Origin: Gorillibacterium sp.
GTDB taxonomy: Bacteria > Bacillota > Bacilli > Paenibacillales > NBRC-103111
Length of the DNA: 6,586 nt
Assembly (NCBI GenBank): GCA_023511325.1
Contig: JAIMBU010000155.1
Span: 1-6,586 of the forward strand
Direction of reading: 5' to 3'
Below the pieces are notes generated by a model, which saw only the letters and a list, made by a program, of their open reading frames with translations, did not search any database and was not told the origin of the DNA. Both the position numbers and the translations under genes were made by a program. Below, piece by piece: positions 1 through 5,950 of the stretch (positions are counted from its first letter, which is position 1; each line of letters begins with the position of its first letter).

Positions 1-2
1 TG

Positions 3-50
3 GTCAATCCCGTCATTCCAGATATCAAGGACGATCTTCCACAGGAGTAG
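3..50 (+). CDS. possible 3' end of an upstream gene (partial, unidentified)
   Basis: The frame starting at base 3 reads VNPVIPDIKDDLPQE and ends at a TAG at 48-50. The third codon positions look like those of the neighbouring isomerase gene, and the acidic tail is protein-like. All three forward frames are open from the window edge for at least 45 bases, however, and frame 1 runs to a TAA at 88-90, so the assignment is not secure. If real, it is the C-terminal tail of a gene whose body lies left of the window, and the hairpin at 103-145 would be its terminator. Nothing in 15 residues allows a function to be named. Confidence 0.4.
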   Translation, partial: VNPVIPDIKDDLPQE

Positions 51-102
51 ATCTCAGAATGGCTATTGGCTAACCATTAAACAATCATAATTGCTGGCAA
101 CT

Positions 103-145
103 AGGAGCAGATCAGAACCAGATTATCTGGCTTTGATCTGCTCCT
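103..145 (+). terminator. long hairpin, probable factor-independent terminator of the upstream gene
   Basis: Two 21-base arms (103-123 and 125-145) face each other around T124. The outer 12 bases (AGGAGCAGATCA against TGATCTGCTCCT) and the inner 6 (CCAGAT against ATCTGG) are perfectly complementary. Between them lie one G-U pair, one A-U pair and one mismatch. The 3' flank on the + strand is only moderately U-rich (CTTTCCTTAT at 151-160), so the U-tract is poor. The hairpin sits between a possible gene end and the isomerase promoter, which fits a terminator. A protein-binding or mRNA-stabilising role is possible because the stem is unusually long and the U-run weak. Confidence 0.55.
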
Positions 146-176
146 GTCAGCTTTCCTTATCCGAACATTTTCAACA

Positions 177-185
177 TGGTATAAT
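177..185 (+). promoter_or_regulatory. extended -10 promoter of the isomerase gene
   Basis: TGGTATAAT is a perfect TGnTATAAT extended -10 (TATAAT at 180-185). The hexamer 17 bases upstream, TTATCC at 157-162, matches TTGACA at only three of six positions, which is common when an extended -10 is present. Transcription would start near 192, giving a leader of about 57 bases before the ATG at 249. No competing promoter is apparent between the hairpin and the gene. Confidence 0.7.
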
Positions 186-193
186 GGGCGAAA

Positions 194-215
194 GAGCTTG
201 TCCGTGGACAAACTC
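194..215. promoter_or_regulatory. 22-bp near-perfect palindrome, candidate repressor operator
   Basis: The arms GAGCTTGTCC (194-203) and GGACAAACTC (206-215) are reverse complements except for one position, around a GT centre. The innermost six bases of each arm pair perfectly. The palindrome begins about two bases after the predicted start of transcription, a classical place for a repressor to block a promoter. The same bases could form a 5'-leader RNA hairpin. The symmetry suggests a homodimeric regulator, but the core does not let me choose between the GntR, LacI, TetR or other families. Confidence 0.55.
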
Positions 216-234
216 ACTATCTTCTTTCGAGAAA

Positions 235-239
235 AGAGG
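235..239 (+). promoter_or_regulatory. Shine-Dalgarno site that fixes the isomerase start
   Basis: AGAGG lies nine bases before the ATG at 249. The open frame extends upstream to a TTG at 198, but that codon falls inside the palindrome, only a few bases after the predicted transcription start, and has no well-spaced ribosome binding site. The ATG is therefore preferred. Confidence 0.7.
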
Positions 240-248
240 CAGAATATC

Positions 249-1091
249 ATGGGATTTGGTTCATTGGCACATGCAATTGGTAATCATCCACTTAAGCAAC
301 TTACCGAGAAATTAAGTGATCGCGGGATTGATTTTGTCCAATTGGCCCTGTCCAAAGCGATTGGTGATATCGACACCAGCTTAGGCAAGCTTAGTCCCGG
401 TCTAGCTAATGTTATTGCAGAGCAATTCGATCGGGCAGGCATTCGTATTGGCGTACTTGGCTGTTATATCAACCCGATCCATCCTGATCCCCTGCAACGC
501 CGCTTAGAGGTTCAACGATTCAAAGAGCATTTGCGCTTTGCCCGCGATTTCGGCACCTCTATTGTAGCTACCGAAACTGGCGCTTTAACGACCTATTTGG
601 ATCAGGACCCCCTTCATTATGAGGAGCTTGGCTGGACGACCCTTCGTCAAACCGTGGAAGAATTGGCGGAGGAAGCAGAGCGCTGGGGCGTTACGGTTGG
701 GCTTGAGCCTGTTAGCTCCCATACCTTGTCTTCGCCTGACAAGATGATAAGCATGCTTCAGGAGGTCCCTTCTCCAAATCTTGGAGTCGTCTTTGATCCG
801 GTTAATCTCTTGAGCCTTGACCTCTATGAGGATCAGGATGCCATCATCGGAGATGCCTTCCGGGTGTTCGGGGACCGCATTATCCTTGCACATCTCAAGG
901 ACTTCACCATTAAGAATGATGTCCTAGAGACCATCGCCCAAGGCGAGAACAACGGCTTGTTCCACACCGATGCCTTTCTGCGAAAGCTCAAGCATCAGAA
1001 GCCCTTCGTCGACATCTCCATGGAGCAAGTTAATGATGCTACGCTCAATGCTACACTTAACCACGTGAGAACCAAGTGGAATGCTCTTTAG
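249..1091 (+). CDS. sugar phosphate isomerase/epimerase-like TIM-barrel protein
   Basis: This 280-residue protein has the length and pattern of the xylose isomerase-like TIM-barrel family (AP endonuclease 2 fold), which holds sugar isomerases, epimerases, myo-inosose dehydratases and related metal-dependent enzymes. The likely metal ligands at the C-terminal ends of the strands are Glu153 in GLEPV, Asp183 in VFDPVN, His215 in LAHLKD and Glu259 in ISMEQV. Their order and spacing resemble the Glu-Asp-His-Glu set of D-tagatose 3-epimerase-type enzymes. There is no signal peptide or membrane segment, so it should be cytoplasmic. It appears monocistronic, with its own promoter and a putative operator, and it converges on the uxa operon. 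The substrate cannot be read from sequence. A role in sugar or uronate metabolism is inferred from the neighbourhood only, and the gene may belong to a cluster lying to the left. Confidence 0.85.
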   Translation: MGFGSLAHAIGNHPLKQLTEKLSDRGIDFVQLALSKAIGDIDTSLGKLSPGLANVIAEQFDRAGIRIGVLGCYINPIHPDPLQRRLEVQRFKEHLRFARDFGTSIVATETGALTTYLDQDPLHYEELGWTTLRQTVEELAEEAERWGVTVGLEPVSSHTLSSPDKMISMLQEVPSPNLGVVFDPVNLLSLDLYEDQDAIIGDAFRVFGDRIILAHLKDFTIKNDVLETIAQGENNGLFHTDAFLRKLKHQKPFVDISMEQVNDATLNATLNHVRTKWNAL

Positions 1092-1137
1092 AGAGAGAAA
1101 TGCTGGAACTCATCTGTAATTGAGCATAGCAAAAGAA

Positions 1138-1168
1138 GAGCTGTCTCAAAAGTCATTCTTGGCTTTTG
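1138..1168 (+). terminator. weak hairpin after the isomerase gene; left flank resembles an IS end
   Basis: CAAAAGTCA (1147-1155) and TGGCTTTTG (1160-1168) form a nine-pair stem with one G-U pair and a TTCT loop, about 56 bases after the isomerase stop codon. The stem is A/U-rich and is followed only by TTAG, so as a terminator it is weak. It is the only candidate for the + strand transcript in this gap. The bases leading into it (GAGCTGTCTCAAAAGTCA, 1138-1155) resemble, from memory, the terminal repeats of some Firmicute insertion sequences. Confidence 0.35.
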
Positions 1169-1197
1169 TTAGCCTCACTCTGAAGGCAGATCTTCAG

Positions 1198-1244
1198 AAA
1201 AAAAGTCCTCCAGTTCCACTTTTATCGTGGTCTTGGAGGACTTA
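1198..1244 (-). terminator. factor-independent terminator of the uxaC-uxaB-uxaA operon
   Basis: AAGTCCTCCA (1204-1213) and TGGAGGACTT (1235-1244) are a perfect ten-base inverted repeat. Inside them CCAC (1217-1220) can pair with GTGG (1228-1231) across a small internal loop. Reading the minus strand, the stem runs directly into eight T residues (the A-run at 1198-1205), the hallmark of an intrinsic terminator. It lies 39 bases beyond the uxaA stop codon. There is no T-run on the + strand side, so it acts mainly on the minus-strand operon. Confidence 0.9.
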
Positions 1245-1283
1245 CCATGCTTCTAATCCTGTTTTGCAGGCGATAAAGACTAT

Positions 1284-2885
1284 CTACAGAATAACGCCAT
1301 CCTTGAAGATCGCGATCTCGCGGTAACCGTTGCGTTCATTATTAGCTTCAAGCTCACCAGAGGCCAGCTGCTGAAGCTGAACCCATAGCTCCTCGCTGAC
1401 TTGATCCATACTTTTATTCTCTAGTAATTGCCCTGCATTAAAGTCGATCCAGTTCTGCTTGCGGTTCGCTAGGTCGCTGTTGGTTGATATTTTCACCGTA
1501 GGCACGGGCCCACCGAAGGGGGTTCCGCGTCCTGTCGTAAATAAGACCATATGCGCGCCTGCAGCAGTAAGTGCAGTCACGGAGACGAGATCATTACCAG
1601 GACCCTCAAGCAGGTTAAGTCCAGGCTGCTTGACTCTTTGCCCGTAAGCAAGGACGTCTGCTACAAGTGCGTGCCCACCCTTTTGCGTACAGCCGAGCGA
1701 TTTCTCCTCAAGTGTGCTGATTCCGCCAACTTTATTACCGGGAGATGGATTCTCGTAAATTTCTTGATCATGACGAAGAAAGTATTTCTTGAAATCATTG
1801 ATGAGTGTAACGATTTTCTCAAACACTTCATGGTTAGCAGCCCGATTCATCAGGATGGTCTCGGCACCGAACATTTCCGGAACCTCGGTAAGAATCGCGG
1901 TTCCACCCAAAGCGGTCAATTTGTCCGAGATTACCCCGACCAGTGGATTGCCCGTAATTCCGGAGAAGCCATCGGAGCCTCCGCATTTGAGCCCGATCTT
2001 TAGCTTGCTGAGGGGAATCGGCTCGCGCTTATATTGCTCAGCGCGAATAACCAATTGCTCAATCAGGACAAGACCTGCCTCCAGCTCATCCAGCTCTTCC
2101 TGGGTCTTCATGAACAGGATACGCGATGGATCAAAGTCTCCAAGTACCCGTTTAAAAGCATCGACTTGATTGTTCTCACAACCAAGACCAACGACGAGTA
2201 CACCAGCCGCATTCGGGTGCAGCGCCAGAGATGCGAGAAGCTGCTGCGTATTAGCCAAATCGTCACCAAGCTGCGAGCAGCCAAACGGATGGGCAAAATG
2301 ATAGATGCCATCCACTCGGCCGCCAAACCGCTGCTCCGCTTTACGGGCGAGCGATTCACAGGTTTTATTGATGCAACCTACCGTATTGATAATCCAGATT
2401 TCGTTGCGAATGCCAACCTCGCCATTCTCGCGCATATAACCATTAAAGGTCGGCACCGCCTCCACAGCAAGAGTGGGCGCAACGGTTGCTGTGTTGGGTG
2501 CTATCGCAGTCGCTTCACCAGTAACTTCAGCAGACCCTGCTGCCAATCCTTGTCCGAAAGCTCCCTCAGTCTGATGAGCTGGCTCATAGGTATACTCCAA
2601 GAACCCCTTGAGTCCTGTGCCTATATTATGGGTATGAATCCAACAACCGGGAGCTAAATCTTCTTTGGCCTTCCCGATGGAATAGCCAAATTTGAGAATG
2701 TCCTCTCCCTTTGCCGTCGCGCGAATGAGAATCTTGTGTCCTCTCGCCACAGCATCGGTCAGTTCAATAGTCACTGAACCCTGTCCCTCTTCTACATCTA
2801 CAACCTCAATGGTTTCTCCTTGGGCAAAATCTCGCAAAGCAATCACGACGTGATCCTTCTTGTGTAAATGCAGCCAATCATTCAT
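1284..2885 (-). CDS. uxaA: altronate dehydratase
   Basis: UxaA dehydrates D-altronate to 2-keto-3-deoxy-D-gluconate, the third step of galacturonate breakdown, in the cytoplasm. The 533-residue product has the two-part layout of the family. An N-terminal SAF domain (about 1-95) carries RGHK at 48-51, KFGYSIG at 65-71 and HTHN at 84-87. A large UxaA/GarD dehydratase domain (about 147-533) carries GIRNEIWIINTVGC, HPFGCSQLGDD (199-209), GLGCENNQ (233-240), CGGSDGFSGITGNP (301-314), EVPEMFGAE, YENPSPGNK, SLGCTQKGG (397-404) and FTTGRGTPFGG. Cys203, Cys236, Cys301 and Cys399 are conserved-looking and may help bind metal. Residues 103-146 form an Ala/Thr/Val/Gly-rich linker, which explains why the protein is longer than the roughly 495-residue E. 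coli enzyme. The ATG has a strong AAGGGGAG ribosome site. It is the last gene of the operon, 47 bases after uxaB. Confidence 0.96.
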   Translation of the reverse strand: MNDWLHLHKKDHVVIALRDFAQGETIEVVDVEEGQGSVTIELTDAVARGHKILIRATAKGEDILKFGYSIGKAKEDLAPGCWIHTHNIGTGLKGFLEYTYEPAHQTEGAFGQGLAAGSAEVTGEATAIAPNTATVAPTLAVEAVPTFNGYMRENGEVGIRNEIWIINTVGCINKTCESLARKAEQRFGGRVDGIYHFAHPFGCSQLGDDLANTQQLLASLALHPNAAGVLVVGLGCENNQVDAFKRVLGDFDPSRILFMKTQEELDELEAGLVLIEQLVIRAEQYKREPIPLSKLKIGLKCGGSDGFSGITGNPLVGVISDKLTALGGTAILTEVPEMFGAETILMNRAANHEVFEKIVTLINDFKKYFLRHDQEIYENPSPGNKVGGISTLEEKSLGCTQKGGHALVADVLAYGQRVKQPGLNLLEGPGNDLVSVTALTAAGAHMVLFTTGRGTPFGGPVPTVKISTNSDLANRKQNWIDFNAGQLLENKSMDQVSEELWVQLQQLASGELEANNERNGYREIAIFKDGVIL

Positions 2886-2932
2886 ATTTATCTCCCCTTT
2901 CCCTTTAAAGCTAATATAAAAGCCATGGGTTC

Positions 2933-4426
2933 TTAAAGGTTACTTTCCATCTCCTGCCACTGCTCTACAATGCGTTCAGCCAAGCCATTAACAAGGGATA
3001 AGTCTTTCTCCCATATGTCTTTGGAACTGAGCAGTGCTTGGGCTAACTCAAGCTGAGACTGCTCATTTTCCTTCTGCCAGATGCCAGCAAAAGCTGCTAA
3101 TACGGTCCCTTCGTCACGTACTGTATACAAGGCTCCTGTCAGAGTGGTTCCCGCGTAACCCTGTTCAGTTTGGTTGACTTTATAGTAACGGAGCAAGCCT
3201 GCTAGCGAACGGGTTAGTCCTTGCGGCAAGGGCAAATTTCGCTCTGAATAGAAAAGCAGAGAAGGCAGCAATCTCGCCTTGAATTTACTGATACTGTTCA
3301 TGGCAATATCAAAAAGCCGATGGTGGATAAATGGATTGAGGAAACGTTCATATATCGTTTCGGCGTATTCTTTCAATTCTTGTTCTGGAAGCGGTACAGA
3401 AGGAATGACTTCGTCTTGCATGACTCGGCGGACAAAGCTGTTAAACTCCTCGTTCTCCATAACCTCACGCACATGTCCCAATCCGTAGAGAATGGCCAGT
3501 GGTGTCATGAGCGTATGAGCCCCATTAAGCAAGCGAACCTTACGCAATCTATAAGGTGTCAGATCCTTAACCCAATGCACGTTAAGTCCAGCACGCTGGA
3601 GTGGAAGCTTCTCTTCAAGCTTAGGATCACCCTCAATTGCCCAGAAATGATAAGGCTCTGCGGTGCACAAGAATTTGTCGCGATGTCCCCACTCTTCGAA
3701 CCAGGCCTCGGCTTCGGCAGTAGGATAACCTGTAACAATTCGGTCAACAAGGGTACAGAGGAACTGATTATGTTCCTTCACCCAACGGATGAATGCTTGT
3801 GGCAACTCCCAATCTGCACAATAACGAAGAATGCAGGTAAGCAGTTCGTCGCCGTTGCGGTCAATCAGCTCACAGGGTAGGAACAATAATCCCTTATCAG
3901 CCGCTCCGTCGAAGGCGATAAAGCGACGATAGAGGAACTGTGTCATTTTTCCCGGATAAGTGGTGATCGGCTGGCCCTCGACATACACCTCTGGACGGTA
4001 AACTAACCCGGCTTCCGTTGTATTGGAGACAACAACCTGTAGGTCAGGATTCTCCGCTAGCTTGAGAAACCCCTCCCATTGTTCATAAGGATTAAGCACA
4101 GCGGAGAATACCGAAATCCTTTCCTTCCGTTCCACAGGTAGGCCATTCTCAAGTCCACGAAGCACTAAGGTATATAAACCATCTTGATGCTTTAAGCCAT
4201 CGATCATGGGCTTGCCTTCAATAATAGGCTGTGTGACAACAATACTGCCGTGATAGACCCCTTTGTTGCGAGCTTGCTGAATCATCCAATCGAAGAACCC
4301 GCGGAGAAAATTGCCTTCCCCTACTTGGAGAATCGTGATCGGGTCTTGATGCAGCTGCGCAAACTTCTCCTGCTCTGAATCCGTTAAGCAAGTTTGGTTC
4401 AGCTGTAATTCTGTCGTTTTATCCAT
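2933..4426 (-). CDS. uxaB: tagaturonate reductase (altronate oxidoreductase)
   Basis: UxaB reduces D-tagaturonate to D-altronate with NADH, the second step of galacturonate catabolism. The 497-residue protein belongs to the polyol-specific long-chain dehydrogenase (mannitol dehydrogenase) family. The N-terminal nucleotide-binding domain shows VGEGNFLRGFFDW (35-47) and VSNTTEAGL (133-141). CELIDRNGDEL (185-195) and TLVDRIVTGYP (225-235) follow. The C-terminal catalytic domain carries K296-x4-N301-x2-H304 in KVRLLNGAHT, the Lys/Asn/His catalytic signature of the family. Length is normal and no signal peptide is seen. The ATG is preceded by AAGGGAG with an eight-base spacer, located in the 18-base gap after the uxaC stop, so translation is probably tightly coupled to uxaC. 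UxuB (fructuronate reductase) is the main alternative within the family, but the neighbours uxaC and uxaA and the overall sequence favour UxaB. Confidence 0.94.
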   Translation of the reverse strand: MDKTTELQLNQTCLTDSEQEKFAQLHQDPITILQVGEGNFLRGFFDWMIQQARNKGVYHGSIVVTQPIIEGKPMIDGLKHQDGLYTLVLRGLENGLPVERKERISVFSAVLNPYEQWEGFLKLAENPDLQVVVSNTTEAGLVYRPEVYVEGQPITTYPGKMTQFLYRRFIAFDGAADKGLLFLPCELIDRNGDELLTCILRYCADWELPQAFIRWVKEHNQFLCTLVDRIVTGYPTAEAEAWFEEWGHRDKFLCTAEPYHFWAIEGDPKLEEKLPLQRAGLNVHWVKDLTPYRLRKVRLLNGAHTLMTPLAILYGLGHVREVMENEEFNSFVRRVMQDEVIPSVPLPEQELKEYAETIYERFLNPFIHHRLFDIAMNSISKFKARLLPSLLFYSERNLPLPQGLTRSLAGLLRYYKVNQTEQGYAGTTLTGALYTVRDEGTVLAAFAGIWQKENEQSQLELAQALLSSKDIWEKDLSLVNGLAERIVEQWQEMESNL

Positions 4427-4444
4427 GTTTTTAGCTCCCTTTGT

Positions 4445-5851
4445 TTAGAATTTGAAGTATGCTTTTGCATTGTCCGAACATATGCCACGTACGATCTGAC
4501 CAAGGGTTTCCATGTCGTGGGGAGCTTCGCCCTGCTCTACCCATTCACCGAGCAGATTGCAGAGTATCCGGCGGAAATATTCATGCCGTGTATAGGAGAG
4601 AAAGCTGCGCGAATCGGTCAGCATACCAACAAACCGACTGAGTAGTCCCATGCTCGCGAGTGATTTCAACTGAGCGATCATGCCTTCCTTGGTGTCGTTA
4701 AACCACCAAGCGGAGCCAAGCTGGATTTTACCAGGGATACCGCCGCCTTGGAAGCTACCCATGAGCGAAGCAAGCACATCATTATCCAGTGCGTTCAAAG
4801 AATACAGAATCGTTCGTGGCAAAGCATCCTCAAGCGCCATACCATCCAGCAACCGCACAAGTGGGTAAGCGATCTGACTGTCGTTAACCGAGTCGTAGCC
4901 CGTATCCGGGCCTAGTTGGCCAAACATTCGCGTGTTATTGTTGCGATGAGCATTGATGTGGTACTGCATCGTCCAGTCCAGTTCAGCGTATAGCTTACCG
5001 ATAAACAGAAGCGTGTAGGTCTTGTATTGTTTCTCTTCCTCTAGACTAACGGGATTGCCTTGCAGCGCCTTAGCAAAAATAGCTGTGGCTTCAGCCTTGG
5101 TCACTTCCGCGTAAGGAACATAGTCAAGAGCATGGTCCGAAATGCGACAGCCGACGGAATGGAAGAATCGAGCACGAGCCTCCATCGCTTGTAACAGTTG
5201 ATCATAGCCCGAGATCTTGATGCCTGACACAGACTCCATTTTCTCAATCCAAGGAAGGAAGGTGGCTCGATTGATCTCCAGCCCTTTGTCTGGACGGAAG
5301 GTCGGGAGAACCTTACACCCAAACCCTTGCCCCTTTTGCAGAGCAAGGTGATATTCCAAAGTATCCGCAGGATCATCCGTGGTACAAATGACCTCGACCT
5401 TACACTTACGGATAATATCTTGGACAGTAAAACCGTCACCGGCAAGCTGTGCATTGGCTTTCTCCCAGATCAGTGGGGCGTTGGCTTCGTTAATCAAGTC
5501 AAAGATGCCGAAAATCCGTTGGAGCTCCAAGTGTGACCAGTGATAAAGTGGATTGCCAATGGTCATGGGCACGGTTTTCGCCCATGCTAAGAACCGGTCG
5601 TAATCGGTCACACCTTCTCCACCGGTAATGAGGTTCTCTTCAACCCCGTTTGCACGCATTGCCCGCCATTTGTAATGATCTCCATACAGCCATACCTCGG
5701 CTAGGTTCTTAAAGCGTTTGTTTTCAAGTATTTCCTGAGGATTGAGATGACAATGATAATCGAGAATAGGCATAGATTCTGCAAACTCACGGTATAGCTC
5801 TACGGCTGTTGCGTTTTGAAGCATAAAGGTATCGTCCATGAAGTGTTTCAC
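4445..5851 (-). CDS. uxaC: uronate (glucuronate/galacturonate) isomerase
   Basis: UxaC interconverts D-galacturonate with D-tagaturonate and D-glucuronate with D-fructuronate, the entry step of the pathway. It is an amidohydrolase-like TIM barrel that is very close to E. coli UxaC. Visible motifs, numbered from the GTG start (468 residues), are DYHCHL with His33 and His35 (first metal-ligand pair), GDHYKWRAMR (57-66), GNPLYHWSHLEL (99-110), TTDDP (157-161), the YHINAHRNNN and LGPDTGYDS stretches, GSAWWFND and MLTDSRSFLSYTRHEYFRR (from 410). The frame is open back to a TTG at 5947, but GTG at 5851 is chosen. It has GGTGG nine bases upstream, yields the family length, and its first residues align position by position with my recollection of the E. 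coli N-terminus. The region further upstream holds a dense inverted-repeat operator rather than protein. ATG at 5839 is the second choice. It is the first gene of the uxaC-uxaB-uxaA operon. Confidence 0.95.
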   Translation of the reverse strand: MKHFMDDTFMLQNATAVELYREFAESMPILDYHCHLNPQEILENKRFKNLAEVWLYGDHYKWRAMRANGVEENLITGGEGVTDYDRFLAWAKTVPMTIGNPLYHWSHLELQRIFGIFDLINEANAPLIWEKANAQLAGDGFTVQDIIRKCKVEVICTTDDPADTLEYHLALQKGQGFGCKVLPTFRPDKGLEINRATFLPWIEKMESVSGIKISGYDQLLQAMEARARFFHSVGCRISDHALDYVPYAEVTKAEATAIFAKALQGNPVSLEEEKQYKTYTLLFIGKLYAELDWTMQYHINAHRNNNTRMFGQLGPDTGYDSVNDSQIAYPLVRLLDGMALEDALPRTILYSLNALDNDVLASLMGSFQGGGIPGKIQLGSAWWFNDTKEGMIAQLKSLASMGLLSRFVGMLTDSRSFLSYTRHEYFRRILCNLLGEWVEQGEAPHDMETLGQIVRGICSDNAKAYFKF

Positions 5852-5860
5852 TGAAATATT

Positions 5861-5865
5861 CCACC
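5861..5865 (-). promoter_or_regulatory. ribosome binding site favouring the GTG start of uxaC
   Basis: Read on the minus strand, GGTGG (in GATGGTGGAAT) lies nine bases before the GTG at 5851-5849. It is 21 bases from the ATG at 5839, which is too far, and the ATG at 5824 has no recognisable site. The match to GGAGG is imperfect, so initiation is expected to be moderate. Confidence 0.55.
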
Positions 5866-5893
5866 ATCCAATCGAATGTTTTTCTTCTTCTTT

Positions 5894-5899
5894 AGAATA
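5894..5899 (-). promoter_or_regulatory. tentative -10 of the uxa operon promoter
   Basis: TATTCT on the minus strand matches TATAAT at four of six positions and would start transcription near 5887, about 36 bases before the uxaC GTG. No TTGACA-like hexamer is present 16 to 18 bases upstream; the candidates read GAGATA, AGATAT and GGAGAT. The promoter, if correctly placed, is intrinsically poor, as expected when an activator is needed. The placement is a guess among several AT-rich hexamers. Confidence 0.3.
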
Positions 5900-5900
5900 G

Positions 5901-5935
5901 AGCAAAATAAGCGAAATATCTCCGCTTATTTTGCT
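5901..5935. promoter_or_regulatory. 13-bp perfect inverted repeat, candidate operator of the uxa operon
   Basis: AGCAAAATAAGCG (5901-5913) and CGCTTATTTTGCT (5923-5935) are exact reverse complements separated by nine bases. The element lies just upstream of uxaC in the divergent intergenic region. It contains two of three copies of a 15-bp unit, TTCGCTTATTTTGCT: 5901-5915 inverted (exact) and 5921-5935 (one mismatch). The centres are 20 bp apart, so both face the same side of the helix. The likely binder is the adjacent AraC-family protein, inferred from position only. On the minus strand no T-run follows, so a terminator is unlikely. Confidence 0.7.
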
Positions 5936-5950
5936 GATTTGCAGCAATCA

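Noticed and set aside
91..315. 74-codon + strand open frame across the hairpin, promoter and palindrome
   Set aside because: It starts with TTG before the hairpin and overlaps the isomerase gene out of frame. The bases are better explained as regulatory DNA.
1128..1138. AGCAAAAGAAG, resembling a copy of the 15-bp operator unit near the isomerase end
   Set aside because: Only part of the unit matches, and it lies in a convergent gap with no promoter.
1120..1326. 68-codon + strand open frame in the convergent gap
   Set aside because: It crosses both hairpins and the operon terminator, runs into the end of uxaA, and has no convincing ribosome site.
2034..2657. Long + strand open frame (207 codons) antisense to uxaA
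   Set aside because: It lies entirely within the uxaA coding region, has no domain-like composition and no clear ribosome site, and uxaA is unambiguous by motif content. The same applies to 1551-2003 and 1789-2169.
2888..2926. 12-codon mini-ORF on the minus strand in the uxaB-uxaA gap
   Set aside because: It has no Shine-Dalgarno site, and its last codons are simply the uxaA ribosome binding site. A 7-bp inverted repeat at 2902-2908/2933-2939 nearby is too weak and widely spaced to claim as a control element.
3320..3880. + strand open frame of 186 codons antisense to uxaB
   Set aside because: It is a shadow of the uxaB reading frame. The uxaB product carries the full family motifs along the same stretch.
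5709..5724. Possible catabolite-repression (cre-like) site around AAAGCGTTTGTT inside uxaC
   Set aside because: It misses several fixed positions of the cre consensus and encodes the conserved NKRFKNL stretch of UxaC, which accounts for the sequence.
5931..5947. TTGCTG/CAGCAA inverted repeat with a 5-base spacer
   Set aside because: It is short and partly made from the end of the 5921-5935 operator unit. It could be a fragment of a fourth, degenerate site but cannot be separated from chance.
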